This document shows, piece by piece, positions 22,210 to 34,357 of a stretch of DNA of 64,000 nucleotides. Source of the stretch: Cricetomys ansorgei (taxonomy: Eukaryota > Chordata > Mammalia > Rodentia > Nesomyidae); NCBI GenBank assembly GCA_026225945.1, contig JAMJFZ010002884.1:1488001-1552000 (forward strand), given 5' to 3'. The notes beneath the pieces are model-generated. The model was not told where the DNA came from, did no database searches, and worked only from the letters and a program-made list of their open reading frames with translations. Both the position numbers and the translations under genes were made by a program. Position 1 is the first letter of the stretch. Each line of letters starts with the position of its first letter.

Positions 22210-23115
22210 ACTTACTGACTTTTTGTTGATTCTCACAGGCCTTACACTCCCTCCTATGTCTGTGCCTCCCCTTTCTAGACTCTATAGAGTATCTCCATTC
22301 TTGACACCCTATAGTCTCTCCTCAACTTTGTTCTATTGTTTTCCTTAACCCATCTTTAAAAACTCATTGTCCAGTCTCACGGAGCCCTTTCTAGTTTCCT
22401 AACTTTTACCTATATTCACTTCCAGCAGGACATACATATTTAACAGAAGATAGGATCTACATATAAGATAGAAATGTATTTGTCTTTTGGGGTCTGGATT
22501 ATCTCAGTATAATGTTTTCCAGCATCTCTCATTTTCTACAAATATTATAATTTAATTTTCCCTTATAGTTGAATACATTTTATTATCTATACATGCTATG
22601 CTTTCATCTGTTTAAAGATATTTAGGCTGGTTCCATTTCCTTGCTTTTGTAAAAGCACATGAATATGCAAGAATCTCTATATAGTGATGTACAGTCATGT
22701 ATATATATGATATATATATGTATGTATATATCATATATATACAGAGATATACATATAAATAAGCAGATGTTATATAGCTGGGTCATATTGCAATTCTCTT
22801 TCAAGTTTTCTAAGGAGCTTCTGCACTGATTTTCCTACTGGCTATACAAGTTTGTTCTCCACCATCATCCTTGCCAGTATTTTTTGGACTAGTTTACATT
22901 ATTAACAATGTTTTAACATCCTCAATTAGATTTGCTGTTATTTGCTTATTTCATGATGTCCATTTTGACTGGAGTGAGATTTAATTTCAAAGTAGCTTTA
23001 ATTTGTGTTCTGGTAGCTGGAAATGTTGGACATTTAAAAATATTTATTGGTTATTCATATTTCTTCTTTCAAGAACTGTCTATTCAAGTCATTGGCCCAT
23101 GTAATGATTGGTGAT
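22210..23115 (-). mobile_element. Older L1, ORF2 end and 3' UTR, antisense
   Basis: The plus strand reads as the complement of the L1 ORF2 C-terminal region: 'ggtctggattatctcagtat', 'gctgggtcatattgcaattc', 'ttttgactggagtgagat', 'caagtcattggcccat'. It is heavily diverged with no usable frame. An AT-rich palindrome has expanded inside it (22699-22742). Confidence 0.85.
22699..22742. repeat. AT-rich perfect inverted repeat (18-bp arms)
   Basis: Arms 22699-22716 and 22725-22742 are exact reverse complements separated by 8 bases. They consist of TA dinucleotides with one internal 'tga'/'tca'. Confidence 0.93.
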
Positions 23116-23119
23116 TCAC

Positions 23120-23885
23120 TCTTCTCACTTGTAGCCTGGATTTACTGAATTATTGAAGAGTAGATCAAGCAAAGACATAAACAGTGGAAGACAGGGATCA
23201 TAAGAGCAATTGAGGAATCTTTGAAATTCTAGAATTTGGAATTTCTTCCTGGGAAAAAACCTTAATCCCAGGAGAATTTCTCCCTACTGCCTCTTAGGAC
23301 TTTTTGTTTGTTTCAAATAGCAACTTCATTTTAAGTCAATAATACAACAATTCAATTTACCTCATCCACAGATGTCCTGAGTTTATAAATTTGGCAGTTT
23401 TAACCTTTCTGTCTACATTTTTTTTGGTCCTCTGGGCTCTAAAGCCTTTGCAAGATTCTTATCCCATGCTGTTGATTAGTTGCTCTCTGAGTGTGTTCTG
23501 CTCTCCATGTTCTTAACCATCCCCCAGTAATTCACCCCTTTGTGGCCTTTTACAACTTTTGAAACCTTCAAGATTTCTGATTCTGTTTCTGAACAATCAA
23601 GGAATGGGGAATTTCAAGTTTCTTCTATAGCTTGTGATTTTAAAACAAATTACCAGTCAGCTCATGGAGGAGTTTTATGATACTCATTCCAAATTCTTAC
23701 TCCAGAGGTCAATGTATTTTCTATCCTTTAATCATACAATGTTTGCTTTTCCACCAGGCAGTGAAAAACTATCCTCAAAGGATAACTTGCCTATTTGATA
23801 GAAGCCAGACCTAACTACGTATTTAATGAAGCCAAATTTAAACTATTTCCTCAAGAAATGAATCATCTCCACTATTCTGTGGAGT
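23120..23885. other. Single-copy DNA
   Basis: No recognised feature. Confidence 0.5.
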
Positions 23886-23887
23886 TA

Positions 23888-24148
23888 GTTTTTTTTTTTC
23901 TTTTCTTTTCAGTGGTTTGGGGTTTTCATTTTATTTTATTTATTTTTTATTTGTGCGTGTGGGTGTTTTGCCTACATGCACGTCTGTACAGCGCATGTAT
24001 ATCTGGTACTTATAGAGGCTACAGAAGTCATCAGATACACAAGGACTGGAGTTACAGATTGGTTGGAATTGCCACGCAGGTGCTGAGAATTCAATCCAGG
24101 TCCTATGCAAGACTAGCTCTTAATTGCGGAGTCATCTCTTTAATCAAA
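23888..24148 (-). mobile_element. B2/B3-type SINE, antisense
   Basis: After a T/C-rich tail it shows 'gtgtttgcctacatgcacg'-type text, 'actggagttacagattgg' and 'aggtgctgagaattcaatcc', and finishes at 'gcggagtcatctcttt', the complement of the tRNA-like head. Confidence 0.85.
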
Positions 24149-24149
24149 G

Positions 24150-25609
24150 ATCTAGTTTTCTATTCACTATAAATCAGACAATCAATACTATTACATCTCT
24201 GTAATGAGCCAAAGGTTATTGTTGGTTCCTGGAGAAACAAGAAATTGGATCTCCATCAGAGACCTGGTAGTCAGTGGTTCCCTTGAGATAGGGTTTATTT
24301 GAATGGATCAGATGTAAGATATAACTTTCAACCAGATTGTGGACACCTGTGGAATTTTTCCTTAAATTCTGTGGACAGAATTTTGTAAGCAAAAGTAGAA
24401 AGAGGGGAGACTAGCATACAGGCAGATGTAGAATCAAACGAGTCAGATATTTTCCTTTTCACTTGATTTATTCTAATGTCTTTTTATTTAAAACAAATCT
24501 TCTCATTTGCAAGATAACAGAAAGGGCTTGAATTTTACTATGATTCTTCTTGGTATTAAAAATCCAATTTCTGCTCAAACACTAACCAAATCACTATTCT
24601 ATTCATTTTGTGTTCTTTTGCTGCCATTTATCTAGTATATATCTGTTTTGAATTTGGCTGTTGATACCAGTCCAGATTTAAACTTTCACTATGCTTTCTG
24701 TGCTATTGCTCATCTGTTTATGTTCTGCCAGTTCTTTTACAAATACATGTAAAAAAAAAGTGTAAAACAATGCCTTGTGGTGAGTGCTGTAAGTTACAAA
24801 GTGAGATAAATAAGACTTGGATTATACCTGGAATGAATTCATAGTCCACAGAGGTGTGAGGATAAAGATGAGGACACCAATAACTTATATATGTCAAACT
24901 TGTCAATGTATGCTGGTTAATGCTAGAACAAGTTAGTGTGAGAAATGTCTTTATATTTGTGTATATGTTTTTCACCTGTTCATTTTTCTGACTTCTCTTC
25001 TCCCACACATTCTGAAGTTTTAAAATGTGCTTGCTTGTGTTTCTTTTTATATAATGCTTTTGTCCTGTTTGGTGACTTCATTACTTCCATTATTTACTAC
25101 TAGTAGCTAATTAATCTCTGGGATGCTTGGATTATCACTTCATCATAAGCTGATGGTATAGACTCTGTTCTGTTATCCAAAGGGCTTTGGTAGTGATGGA
25201 GGATAGAGTTAGGGAAACGGCTAAGACAAAATTTTTCTTCTTGATCAGAGAATGTCTGACCTTGTGTCTGGGATTTGTGTGCAGTGCAATTGGTGAGAAA
25301 TAGCAATTAAACTAAACCTTTGGCACCAGTGTTTTGTCAAAGCCTTCCTTTAAAAGGCATTCCTGTTATCCTTGTAAGACTGAGAATTGAAGTCTCATCA
25401 GAATAAGTAGCTTCTTAATCCATCAGAAAAAAAAACTCTTCTGTGCTGACATTTAGGTCATAATGAAAATGTGATAAGTCACTACCAGGAAGCAGAGCCT
25501 GGCTGTGCTGTGTTGATAACAGTGAAATACAATTGCTGGTGTGGGACTCTGGAAAACAAGACCTGTAAATACAGCTCACATTTGGCATTATGACAAAAAG
25601 AAAATTTCA
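24150..25609. other. Mostly single-copy DNA
   Basis: Bases about 24750-24870 weakly resemble an old mammalian repeat. Otherwise nothing is recognised. Confidence 0.45.
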
Positions 25610-25617
25610 GAATATAT

Positions 25618-25787
25618 GTTTTTTTTTTTTTGATTTTTCGAGACAGGGTGTCTCTGTTATAACTCTGATTGTCCTGGAAGTCACTCTGTAGATCAGGCTG
25701 GCCTTGAACTCACAGAGATCCACCTGCCTCTGCCTCTGGAGTGCTGGGATCAAAGGAGTACACCACCATTGCCTGGCTTTTTTTTTC
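25618..25787 (-). mobile_element. B1 SINE with 8-bp target duplication
   Basis: Antisense B1: T-run, 'cgagacagggtgtctctg', body, end 'attgcctggc', followed by another T-run. gaatatat occurs at 25610-25617 and 25788-25795. Confidence 0.93.
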
Positions 25788-25795
25788 GAATATAT

Positions 25796-26583
25796 TCTTA
25801 TCATCCAAATGAACTAGCTCTCTATCCACTCTTCTCAAGCTAGTAAACATTTTTAGTAACTACCCAGGTTGGAGACACCAATGACTAATGAGACCCTGGC
25901 AATATCCCTGATTAAAAGAGTGGTCACAGAACTACAAGGCTTGTAGAATTGCTTGTTATTTGTACAAATGCGGAGAAAAGCATGATGGTTAGGAGTAGAA
26001 AGGGATTAGCTGCCTTGGAGTAAAGAAACATACTGTGTGCTGAGTCAGGGTAGAGGCAACCAGTGCCTCTTATAACGACTTCTTTTATAGTAGCTCTTAT
26101 AATGGGAACAAAGTTTGAATTGGATATACATGAGATGCTTTAAAAAAATCTTACTACTTAACGATTTGCCACTGCTCAAGAGGTGGTAGGGAGAATGGAA
26201 CTAATAAATGAGAAGGACTAAATTCTCATGTAATAGCCAACTTTACTCAGATCATCAGATAATTTATACTCTGGGCATTAAGGGGACTCATGTGAGTAAA
26301 TTGTACAATCACAAAGGCAAGCTGCATGCAGTGGACAAGGTACATGCTCCAAAAACATGCTTCCCCATAGAGTCATACATACATATATACATACAATAAC
26401 CAGTTGGAATGAAGTAAACTGAAGTGCACTCACTTCTATCTGCTACAACTGGGAGGGACATGAAAACACATTTCAAGAACAATTTTGTGTTTTTGAAGAA
26501 ATTGAAGTCACAAGACTTTTTTGATTCATTGAAGTTTTCTCATAAGCATTCATAATTTTCCTCAAATGACTCCATTCATAGTA
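25796..26583. other. Single-copy DNA
   Basis: No transposon or gene recognised. A short (CATA)n-like patch is near 26370-26395. Confidence 0.5.
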
Positions 26584-27313
26584 TGTGGTTGTTGCTTCAG
26601 GGAAGAAGACAGTTTATTCTTTTACTAATTAAACCATTGGTTCTTAGGTTGGAGCCCTGGAGCCCTGGAGCCCTGGAGTGTTTTGTCCTCTTTACAATCT
26701 AGTCTTAATCCTTGAACCGGAAGGCTTCAGTTTTTGTACAATTTAGAACATTTATACTGCAAGCCTGGACCTAGAAGCTTCAGCTTTAGCCTTCTGAGAC
26801 CCACTATTGACTGAGCCACACTAACTGGCCCCTTCTGAACTCTGACTCTTCTGGTTCAATTGACTCTCCAGCCTGCTTCTCAACTGATTCTTCAACTGAC
26901 TCTTCTTACTGACTAGTTCAACTGACTACTCTGTCTGACTCTTCAACTTACTCTTCTTAACAGACTGTTAACTGAATGACTCTAACTCCTATGCAACTTT
27001 TTAAAATTGAGCTGAGAGCCATCTTTTCTCATGAGAATTGGGTATGTCTTTATTATTCCTCTGATTAGTCACTTTATCTTCCATTCACTCTGATTCATCT
27101 TAGATGTCACCTTCTGTGTGACACTGACTCCTTCTGAGTTCTGCTTCCTGTATCTGCATCTTCTGTTTTTTCTAAGGATTAAAGGTGTGGACCACCATCA
27201 CCTTCTGAATACTGGATTGAAGTTGTGCCTACATTCTATCCAGGCCACACAGGCGTCTTTATATAGCCCCTGGAATGCAGACTCTAGCTTTCACACATGA
27301 CTATTCCTTTACA
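26584..27313 (-). mobile_element. B1-segment LTR family, near-complete copy
   Basis: On the minus strand it runs TGTAAAGGAATAGTC...CAACCACA, with AATAAA (TTTATT on plus) at 26613-26618 near the 3' end. A B1-head-like segment lies near 27160-27215. It contains many short 'agtcagttga' type repeats in the middle and a tripled 9-bp 'gagccctgg' at 26652-26678. It aligns over its length with 49609-50448 by shared phrases. No convincing target duplication: atagta versus atggac. Confidence 0.75.
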
Positions 27314-27477
27314 ATGGACTGTGTTCCAACAATGATTCAATTGTTGAGGCCCTGTAACTTGTACTTTTTGAAAGTCACATTTAGCAGGTACAGTGAGAAT
27401 AGTCACTATGGTAAAAATTCCATATCATTGAGCTATTTAAGCAGTCCTGTTTATGGTGAAGTTTTATAAGGCCTCAG

Positions 27478-27812
27478 CCCTACATGAAGAAATTACATGA
27501 AATCAATGGTAGTTAAGAGGAGAGTCAGTTTTCTACAGGGACAAGCCCCTGATACATTATCAAATCACAAGTGGTCAGCCCTAAACACATGCATATGAGC
27601 AACACAAAATGGACTCAGTAGGTTTTCTTCATTTGTGTGTGTGTGTGTGTGTGTGTATAAAACGAAACAAATTTTAAAAGGACACATCATGAATTTGAGA
27701 TGGACTGGCAGGTATCACAGGATTTTGATAAGGGAGAGGGGATGAAAAAGATACAATACAGCACTCATGTGTAAAATTCTCGAAATAATAAAAAATAAAA
27801 ATAAAAAGAAGT
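27478..27812 (+). mobile_element. L1 3' UTR end (rodent)
   Basis: 'tggtcagccctaaacacatg' near 27572, 'atggactcagtaggttt' near 27609, a (GT)n tract at 27634-27656, and a G-rich then A-rich end. Confidence 0.8.
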
Positions 27813-27814
27813 CT

Positions 27815-29085
27815 TGTACAGCTGACTTTTAGTTATCTGGCTCTGCCTTGTGGTCTTCCCTGATTATATTCCCATGACAGGAAGTAGGTTCTTTGATCTT
27901 TTTCTGACCAAGGAGTGGGATCATACTCCTGTTCCCATAACTACACCCATTTTCAGATTCCCCAACATAGATTCTTAAAAAGACAGCTTTCCCAGAAGCT
28001 GAGTCTCTCTAATGGGGTAGTTTTCTAACCTCAGAGGATATTAGATTTGGGTGTACTCTGACAAATACACAGGACAAACAGTGTTGAATTTTTGATAAAC
28101 AACAAATGTTAATATGAGAATAGCATGCCACTCACAATAACAAAAATATTCATTTGAACATCAAATTTGTTGGACATCTTGTACTGTTACTTTCTAAATC
28201 TGACACTCCAACATGAGTACTTTTTAAAAATGCATATTCTTGAGTCCTAGCTCTCTGTTCATTCTAATTTGACATGTCTGGCATAGAGAACTTTTAATAG
28301 GTTGCTACACAGCACTATCATCCAAGTCAAACTATAACCATCTTCCTAAGACCAACTGTGTCTGCTTACAAAAGATCATCACAGCAAATGCTGTTGACAT
28401 TTCCTCCTATAAGGAGTCGTAGAGAGGGTAATTAGACCCCACCCTGAGTATTCAGCTACACATCCCAGCAATTTAGATGCAGTTTCTCCCAAATTGTATA
28501 TGGCCTTGGGGATCTTTGGATTGGGGGCTAGAGTAATATAGGCTGGGGAGAACTAGACTAGGAGGCACCATCTGTGCAGCTATGGGGAAACTGTCATTCA
28601 TGTTGGGTGAAGTCTCCATTGTGGTTGCTTTGAGATCATGCTCTTAACCTTCTCCTGGGTTCTATAACTAAGCCTGAAAAACTCATTAGACTTCCTGGGT
28701 GAACTCTGGTGGAATCAAACTTTTTGTTGTTTAGACTTTAGGAGGAAGAGGGAGATATTTTTCACACCTCTCCTTGGGAAAGAATTTCAGGGGCACAGCA
28801 ACAGTGAAATTGCAACAGGTAGCTAAAGAATATATTTGTGATAACAACATGTGATATTATAGACTTGTTTGTGGCTCCTGCTTCCTTGTACATACACATA
28901 GAGACTAGAATTCATCAGTTGCATTGTAGCCCTGTACTGGGATTCTTTCTCAAGTGTAGATAATCCAAATTCTAAGCACTTTATCTATTCACAAAGAACT
29001 CAGCAGAGACAGCTTATTTTCCAAAGTGTGTAATACCAGAAAAGAGAGAGACATGACATGAATGATTTAAACTATCCTCACGTGA
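27815..29085. other. Single-copy DNA with possible hAT remnant
   Basis: Bases about 28200-28325 ('ttaaaaatgcatattcttga ... aacttttaatagg') loosely resemble an old MER-type hAT element. The remainder is unrecognised. Confidence 0.45.
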
Positions 29086-29089
29086 CAAT

Positions 29090-29305
29090 AAATAATGTCA
29101 TCTATGACTTATAGAGTACTTCCTCTGTACTAGACACGATTCTAGGTACTTTGAAATATGTCAATCCCTTTCAACCTCATAACAAATAATAATGTAGATA
29201 CTATTGCTCCCATTGTAGTATGATCAAACTGAAGTACAAAGACTTGAAGTAACTTGTCCAGGATCACATAGCAAGCAAATGCCAGAGCCAGAGAGTTTGA
29301 TCTAT
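29090..29305 (+). mobile_element. MIR SINE
   Basis: A long MIR core: 'agagtacttcctctgtacta', 'ttctaggtactttgaaatat', 'cctcataacaaataataatg', 'gaagtaacttgtccaggatc', 'tagcaagcaaatgccagagc'. An ancient mammalian tRNA-derived SINE. Confidence 0.9.
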
Positions 29306-29604
29306 TTATAGGCATTTAAAATGAAATGTGTAGATAGCAGTATCTGGTAATGTACCTGAACAAAATTGAGAAACAGGCAGTTTTATCTTTCTTATCTCCC
29401 ACTTTTCAACTGATCACACTTTTCCCTTCCCTAGTAAGTTTCCTATATTGTCTTATAATATTCTTATATCCATCCTCAAACCAACTCAGAAATCTGGTTT
29501 TCTCACTATTATTAAAATCTCTAGGGACAGTCAGTAATGAACCTACTTGCTATCAAAAGTACAGCAACAATAGCTACCTTGTTGAGCAAGAGATCTGTTG
29601 GCAA

Positions 29605-29646
29605 GGCTTGGTGTGTGTGTGTGTGTAAGTGTGTGTGTGTGTGTGC
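29605..29646. repeat. (GT)n repeat
   Basis: GT units with one 'gtaagt' interruption. Confidence 0.93.
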
Positions 29647-29821
29647 ACACCTAGGTATATGTATGTGTTTTGAGGCAAATGAGGGTTAGTAGCAAAATAA
29701 AATGTTGTAGGAAAACATAGGTAAGTTCAAGAAATTTATATGGCAAATTATTTATTACTATTAGAATAAATCGTATCTGAGATAGTTCTTTTAAGTGGGG
29801 TAAGCAAAATGCCTCCCTCAA

Positions 29822-29823
<2 letters not shown>

Positions 29824-29873
<50 letters not shown>

Positions 29874-29882
29874 ACACACACA
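29824..29882. repeat. (CA)n microsatellite
   Basis: About 28 CA units with one 'ctca' interruption near 29868. Confidence 0.97.
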
Positions 29883-29899
29883 GAGGAAATAAACTCATT

Positions 29900-30605
29900 T
29901 ACTGACCATAAAATTGAACTTGAGTTTGTTAACTGAAACTCTGTGTATGTCATCTCTGCTCCCTGGAAACAGTCCCTGACTCAGAGGAAATGTTCTTTAA
30001 TTGCAGTGTTTGAATTAGGCACTTCCTGTCTATATTCCAAGTGATACTTCAGTTCAACTAAATGTAATTGGCAGAGCAATGTTCAGTGTTTTGAGGGCTG
30101 CTGCATGCTCAAGATTCAGAAGCTATAGAATTTGTCAGCAGCAAGCTCTAAGGGCCTAAGAAATAAAATTATTCCAGAAAGGTTGATGATCATTTTTGGA
30201 AAAAACAGAATAACATATAAACAAAATTGATGAGTTAATAAGTTTTTATTTGTTTTATTGTTGTCTTGCTGTTTTTCTATATAAAGACGATGTTGTATTA
30301 GAAAAACTCATTTTAAAAAAATTTATCCAATTGTTCAACCATTATTTCATTGAATGAATATTTATTACACATCTACTATTTAAAATGCAGTGACAGAAAA
30401 CATGAACAAAAAGTTTCTGGCTATTATGGAGCTTATATTTGATGAAGTGATATCTGATGCAGAATCCTATGATTTGTAGTCACTGGAATGGATCAAGACC
30501 ATAGATCAATAACCCATTGAAGTAATCAAACATAACGAATTTGGAACCACAAGTGGTCTAAAATCATCAACCAAGATTCAAGTTAAGAGAATTACCGAGT
30601 CATCC
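29900..30605. other. Single-copy DNA with possible old repeat
   Basis: Bases about 30335-30460 ('cattgaatgaatatttatta', 'attatggagcttatatttga') look like an old mammalian repeat. Nothing else is recognised. Confidence 0.45.
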
Positions 30606-30609
30606 CCAT

Positions 30610-30745
30610 TTACATGTTCTATTCCTTCATAGCTTCTGGGTCAAAACCAAATTGTTCCTTAAAGTCTGCCTTCTGTTGCACTGCCTCCACAAAGCTTTCT
30701 TCACAGCAGCTACTCAGTAAAATCTTCTCCTATCTTCAAAACACA
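30610..30745 (-). mobile_element. Possible L2 LINE fragment, antisense
   Basis: 'cactgcctccacaaagcttt' with neighbouring text resembles the complement of the L2 3' end. Short and diverged. Confidence 0.45.
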
Positions 30746-31074
30746 CAGTTTTGTACTTGATTATGCAGAGTCTCACTTCATAGTCATTTTTTTTAATATC
30801 TAACATCTTTTTATCCTTCTTGGAAAGTAGAGGCAAGTGAGGGGAGGCATCATAAGAAATAGGCTAAATACAGAGATAAGCCTGACTTTTATCCTAAATC
30901 TAGGAAATGAGGCAGGAAAAGAAAGGAAGAAAATTCAGGGTGTCTTCAAATCTGACCAGCTTAAGGACAAAATAAATCATTGAAAATGTTATTTGATGCT
31001 ATTTATAAGTTCATATAATTTCTGAGGAAGTCAAAGAACCAAAATTTGAGATAGTACAATAAAAAAATAACACG

Positions 31075-31435
31075 TAAGGGCTGGAGAGAATGTTCAGTGG
31101 GTAAGAATACTTGGTCTACAAGCATGAGAATTATAATTTGAATCCCCAGCAATGGACAGAAACTAATGAGCATGACTTTGAGTGCCTATAACCTAAATGT
31201 TGGTGGACAGAGACACAGGAGCTTGCCAGTCAGCCAGCCTAGCAAAGATGATGAGCTTTAGGCCTAGTGGGAGACCCTGTCTCAAGGGAATAAGAAGGCA
31301 GGGATGGATAGAGGAAGACACCCCAATGTCACCTCTCATCTACACACATGCATGTACAGAAATGCACATTGATATATTCAGTGCATGAGGTACACACATG
31401 CCACATATATGCACACAGAAAATAATAACAAGCAA
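31075..31435 (+). mobile_element. B4-type composite SINE, diverged
   Basis: A tRNA-like head 'gggctggagagaatgttcag ... gaatccccagc', then a B1-like middle with 'gagaccctgtctcaagggaa', then a tail with 'gtcacctctcatctacac'. Layout matches rodent B4-like SINEs of the tRNA + 7SL type. Confidence 0.7.
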
Positions 31436-31439
31436 GATT

Positions 31440-32260
31440 ACAAGGCAGAAGTGGAGGTATTAGTCACTGCTATAAAGCATTTAGATCATAGCGTGTACTG
31501 TGAGAAGGAAAGACAGACTCTGACATGAAGAAGCTGGACTGTGGCTACCATACTGATCTTGTTGGTGCTAGGATGTGGTCTGGAACACATAGTCAGGCCT
31601 TAAGATTCTCTATCTTCACATGAACAATATCTAAGGCCATCAACGTCAGACATAAGCACACTGAGAAGGTGATTGATCAAATTAAAAACATACATGTTTT
31701 CCCACACCACATTGATGGCCTGACACCCCTCTGCCCTGCTGAATCTGTGTGATTGCTGTTTTCTTACTAAGTGTATATTTAGTATTGGGCTAGTATTCTT
31801 GACTCATAGGTAGGATTTATTAAAATACCAAATTACATTTGCTTTCTGATAGTATACAACACAGAATAAACCCTGCTTAATTCTTTAATTACTCCTCCAA
31901 ATTACCTAACATATCCTCAAATTCTCGAAGTAATGAAGGCTGAACACAACTTCTTGTGCTTACCTAGATGTGTTTATGACAGTTGTGGCTTGATGGCACA
32001 GACAACTGCCTATAATACTTTCATGTACTGTACATGAGACACTACCACTAGAACCTTTGTAACGTCTGCCTCTGAAACTCAACTGGCACTGTTTCTGTCT
32101 TTGACAGAATAAAGTGCATATAGTATCTGGTATTCTGCACCAAGACATTCGACTTCAAGTTTGGGGAAGGTGCATTTGACGAAGAGATCTAGGCTAAATG
32201 CATAGTCTCTACTTGTAGAGTTTCAGAAAGCAACTGTCTTGTTTCTTTGATGAGTTTGGA
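31440..32260. other. Single-copy DNA
   Basis: No gene or repeat is recognised. Frames are short. Confidence 0.5.
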
Positions 32261-32261
32261 A

Positions 32262-32480
32262 ATTCTAAGGCAATGCACCACTGCTTTCTGAATACTTGGA
32301 TTAAAGGTGTGTACCAACATCCCTTCTACATTCTGTCTGGACCACATAGGCCTCTGAATGTGATCCCTTCATATAGACCCCTGGATTTAATCACTTCACA
32401 AAGACCGTTGGATTTGATCCCTTTATATAGACCCGTGAAATTGATCCCTTCCTATCTATCACACAGGCCTATTTTGCTAC
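32262..32480 (-). mobile_element. B1-segment LTR family, 5' fragment with 27-bp tandem units
   Basis: 'tgctttctgaatacttggat' and 'cattctgtctggaccacata' match the 5' part of the LTR family at 50340-50400, antisense. Its terminal portion is amplified: four imperfect 27-bp units start at 32362, 32389, 32416 and 32443. Confidence 0.7.
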
Positions 32481-32506
32481 ATTATTCTTGTTTCTTGATA
32501 TATCAA

Positions 32507-32846
32507 TGATGGTTAATTTTGCCTGCCAACTAGATAGGATTTAGAAAAATCTTCATGATGACTCTCTGGACATGTCTGTGAGGGATTTTCTAGATTAGGT
32601 TGATAGATGTGAGAATTCGCACTCCCAATTCCTGAACTTCATAAAGAGGAGAAAAATGAGCTTCTCACAAGCATTTGTCAATTAAAAAGTAAACTAGGTT
32701 GGAGATATAGTTATTCAATATGTCCAGCAACCTCACATCACTGTCACATACATGGTATATTGTACCTTGCAGCACTTAGCCAAAATAAGCTCTCAAATAC
32801 CTTATGTTACTTTTGTCAGGTGGTCTGTCACAGCAACATTATGACA
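32507..32846 (+). mobile_element. MaLR-type LTR
   Basis: It starts TGATGGTTAATTTTGCC and ends ...ACATTATGACA. It contains 'gacatgtctgtgagggattt' and 'ccaaaataagctctc', typical of rodent MT/MaLR LTRs. Target duplication is not clear (atcaa versus ggtaa). Confidence 0.78.
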
Positions 32847-32929
32847 GGTAAGTAATGGGCTTAAAACAATTGATACATGCAGTGTAATTTCTCCAAACAT
32901 TTCAACATCATTTTCATAGGAATAGGAGA

Positions 32930-33240
32930 ATAGACAAAATAACCAAAACAATCTTGAGCAAAAGGATCAGAGACTGAGGCATCACAGTCTTTGATGTAAA
33001 AATATGATAAAATGTACAGTAATCAAAACACCATAATACTGGAATTATAGCAGACATATAGACAAATGGAACAAAACTAGAGTCCAGAAATAAATCTACA
33101 CACTTCAGGCAAACTGATTTGATAAAGGTGCCAAGAAAACACACTGATAAAAGACCATTAGTTTTTATAATTAGTTTTGGAAAAATTGGCAATTCATAAT
33201 CTCAAGTAATGGAGGTTTTTCTTTCATATCATATAGAAAA
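32930..33240 (+). mobile_element. Older L1, ORF2 segment (left piece)
   Basis: 'cctaagcaaaaag'-type text in decayed form ('aatcttgagcaaaaggatca'), 'accataatactgg', 'agacatatagacaaatggaa', 'gagtccagaaataaatctac'. This is the part of ORF2 following the reverse transcriptase domain. It is interrupted by a younger L1. Confidence 0.8.
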
Positions 33241-33244
33241 TTAA

Positions 33245-34042
33245 ATTTAAACAGCAAACCCTTTTCTCTACAATGGTGACCTGCCTGCCTGATATGCTGA
33301 TGCAATGATGACACAAACATTGTGGGAGTAACCAACCACTATCTGATTGAATTTAAGACCTACTACACAGGATGAAGCCTATGCCTGCTATTGCTCAGGT
33401 AGCCAAGAACCTGCAACTCAATAGGCCATGGTTCTAAGGGAAAAGCAAATACTACTATTCTACTAAAGGAACATAGCAATAAATTAACTCCTAACAATGC
33501 TCTGCTATACTCATAGATTAGTATCTTGGTGAGCCATTACCAGAGAAACTTCTTCCTGAATAGTTGGGAGCAAATACAGAAACACACAACTCAGCAGAGA
33601 GTGAGAGACCTTGGAACAGTCAGTTTTCAATGCAATGTTTTCATCAAATCCTTCCCCTTAAGGCCTCAGGGATGGATGACAACAGGGAAACTGTGTCTTC
33701 CAGACAAAATAGGACTGATGCACATACGAACTCATGGACTATGTGACAGCATGCTCAGGCCCTTCACAGGCTGAGGGAGGGAAGTATACACAAGCTCCTA
33801 TCTCTAACCAAGAAGCTATCTCCAATTGGCAACCACTTGCAAAAGAAAAGTCAGTTTTACCCAGTGGAATATCACTGAGTGTAATAACCACACTACTATC
33901 CCCAGCAGTAGACAATCAACACAAAACAAGCCCAAAGGTATTTTTGTAGACTGTTTTGTCTCATGTTGCTTTGTTTGGAAATTTATTTTCTTATTGATCT
34001 TTTGTTTCTATATTATGATTTCTGATTTTGTGTTTCTATCGG

Positions 34043-34092
<50 letters not shown>

Positions 34093-34095
34093 ATT
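33245..34095 (+). mobile_element. Lx-like L1 3' UTR inserted in older L1
   Basis: 'atactactattctactaaag' near 33449, 'gagccattaccagagaaact' near 33531, 'gcagagagtgagagaccttg' near 33594, 'aagaagctatctccaattgg' near 33808 and 'ggtatttttgtagactgttt' near 33937. All belong to a rodent L1 3' UTR. The right end is replaced by a (GT)n tract (34045-34090). Confidence 0.85.
34045..34090. repeat. (GT)n microsatellite
   Basis: About 23 GT units at the end of the L1 3' UTR piece. Confidence 0.97.
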
Positions 34096-34099
34096 TGCC

Positions 34100-34357
34100 C
34101 GGTATTTTTTCTAAAAAGACACAGAGAGAAGGCATACGTTTTAGCATGGTTATTATGGAAAAAAAAAGATTCATTTTGGTGAAGATGTGGAGGAAAAAGA
34201 ACACTTCCATACTGCTGGTGGGAGTATAAATTATTAAAACTGTTTTACAGAAACAGTATGGATGGTTCTTGAAAACTCAAAAACAAACTACCATATTTTC
34301 TAGCAATTCCATTGCTGGGGTCTAGGGATGAAGTCAGCACAACAAAGATGTCAGGAC
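34100..34357 (+). mobile_element. Older L1, ORF2 segment (middle piece)
   Basis: 'ggtgaagatgtggaggaaaa' and 'actgctggtgggagtataaa' are standard text of the ORF2 C-terminal region. The piece stops at the LTR inserted at 34358. Confidence 0.85.

Noticed and set aside
26652..26678. Triple 9-bp 'gagccctgg' repeat, considered as a regulatory array
   Set aside because: Small slippage expansion within an LTR copy; other copies have one or two units.
33826..34182. 118-codon frame with a Cys/Val repeat
   Set aside because: It spans an L1 3' UTR, a (GT)n tract and an older L1 piece. The Cys/Val run is the GT tract.
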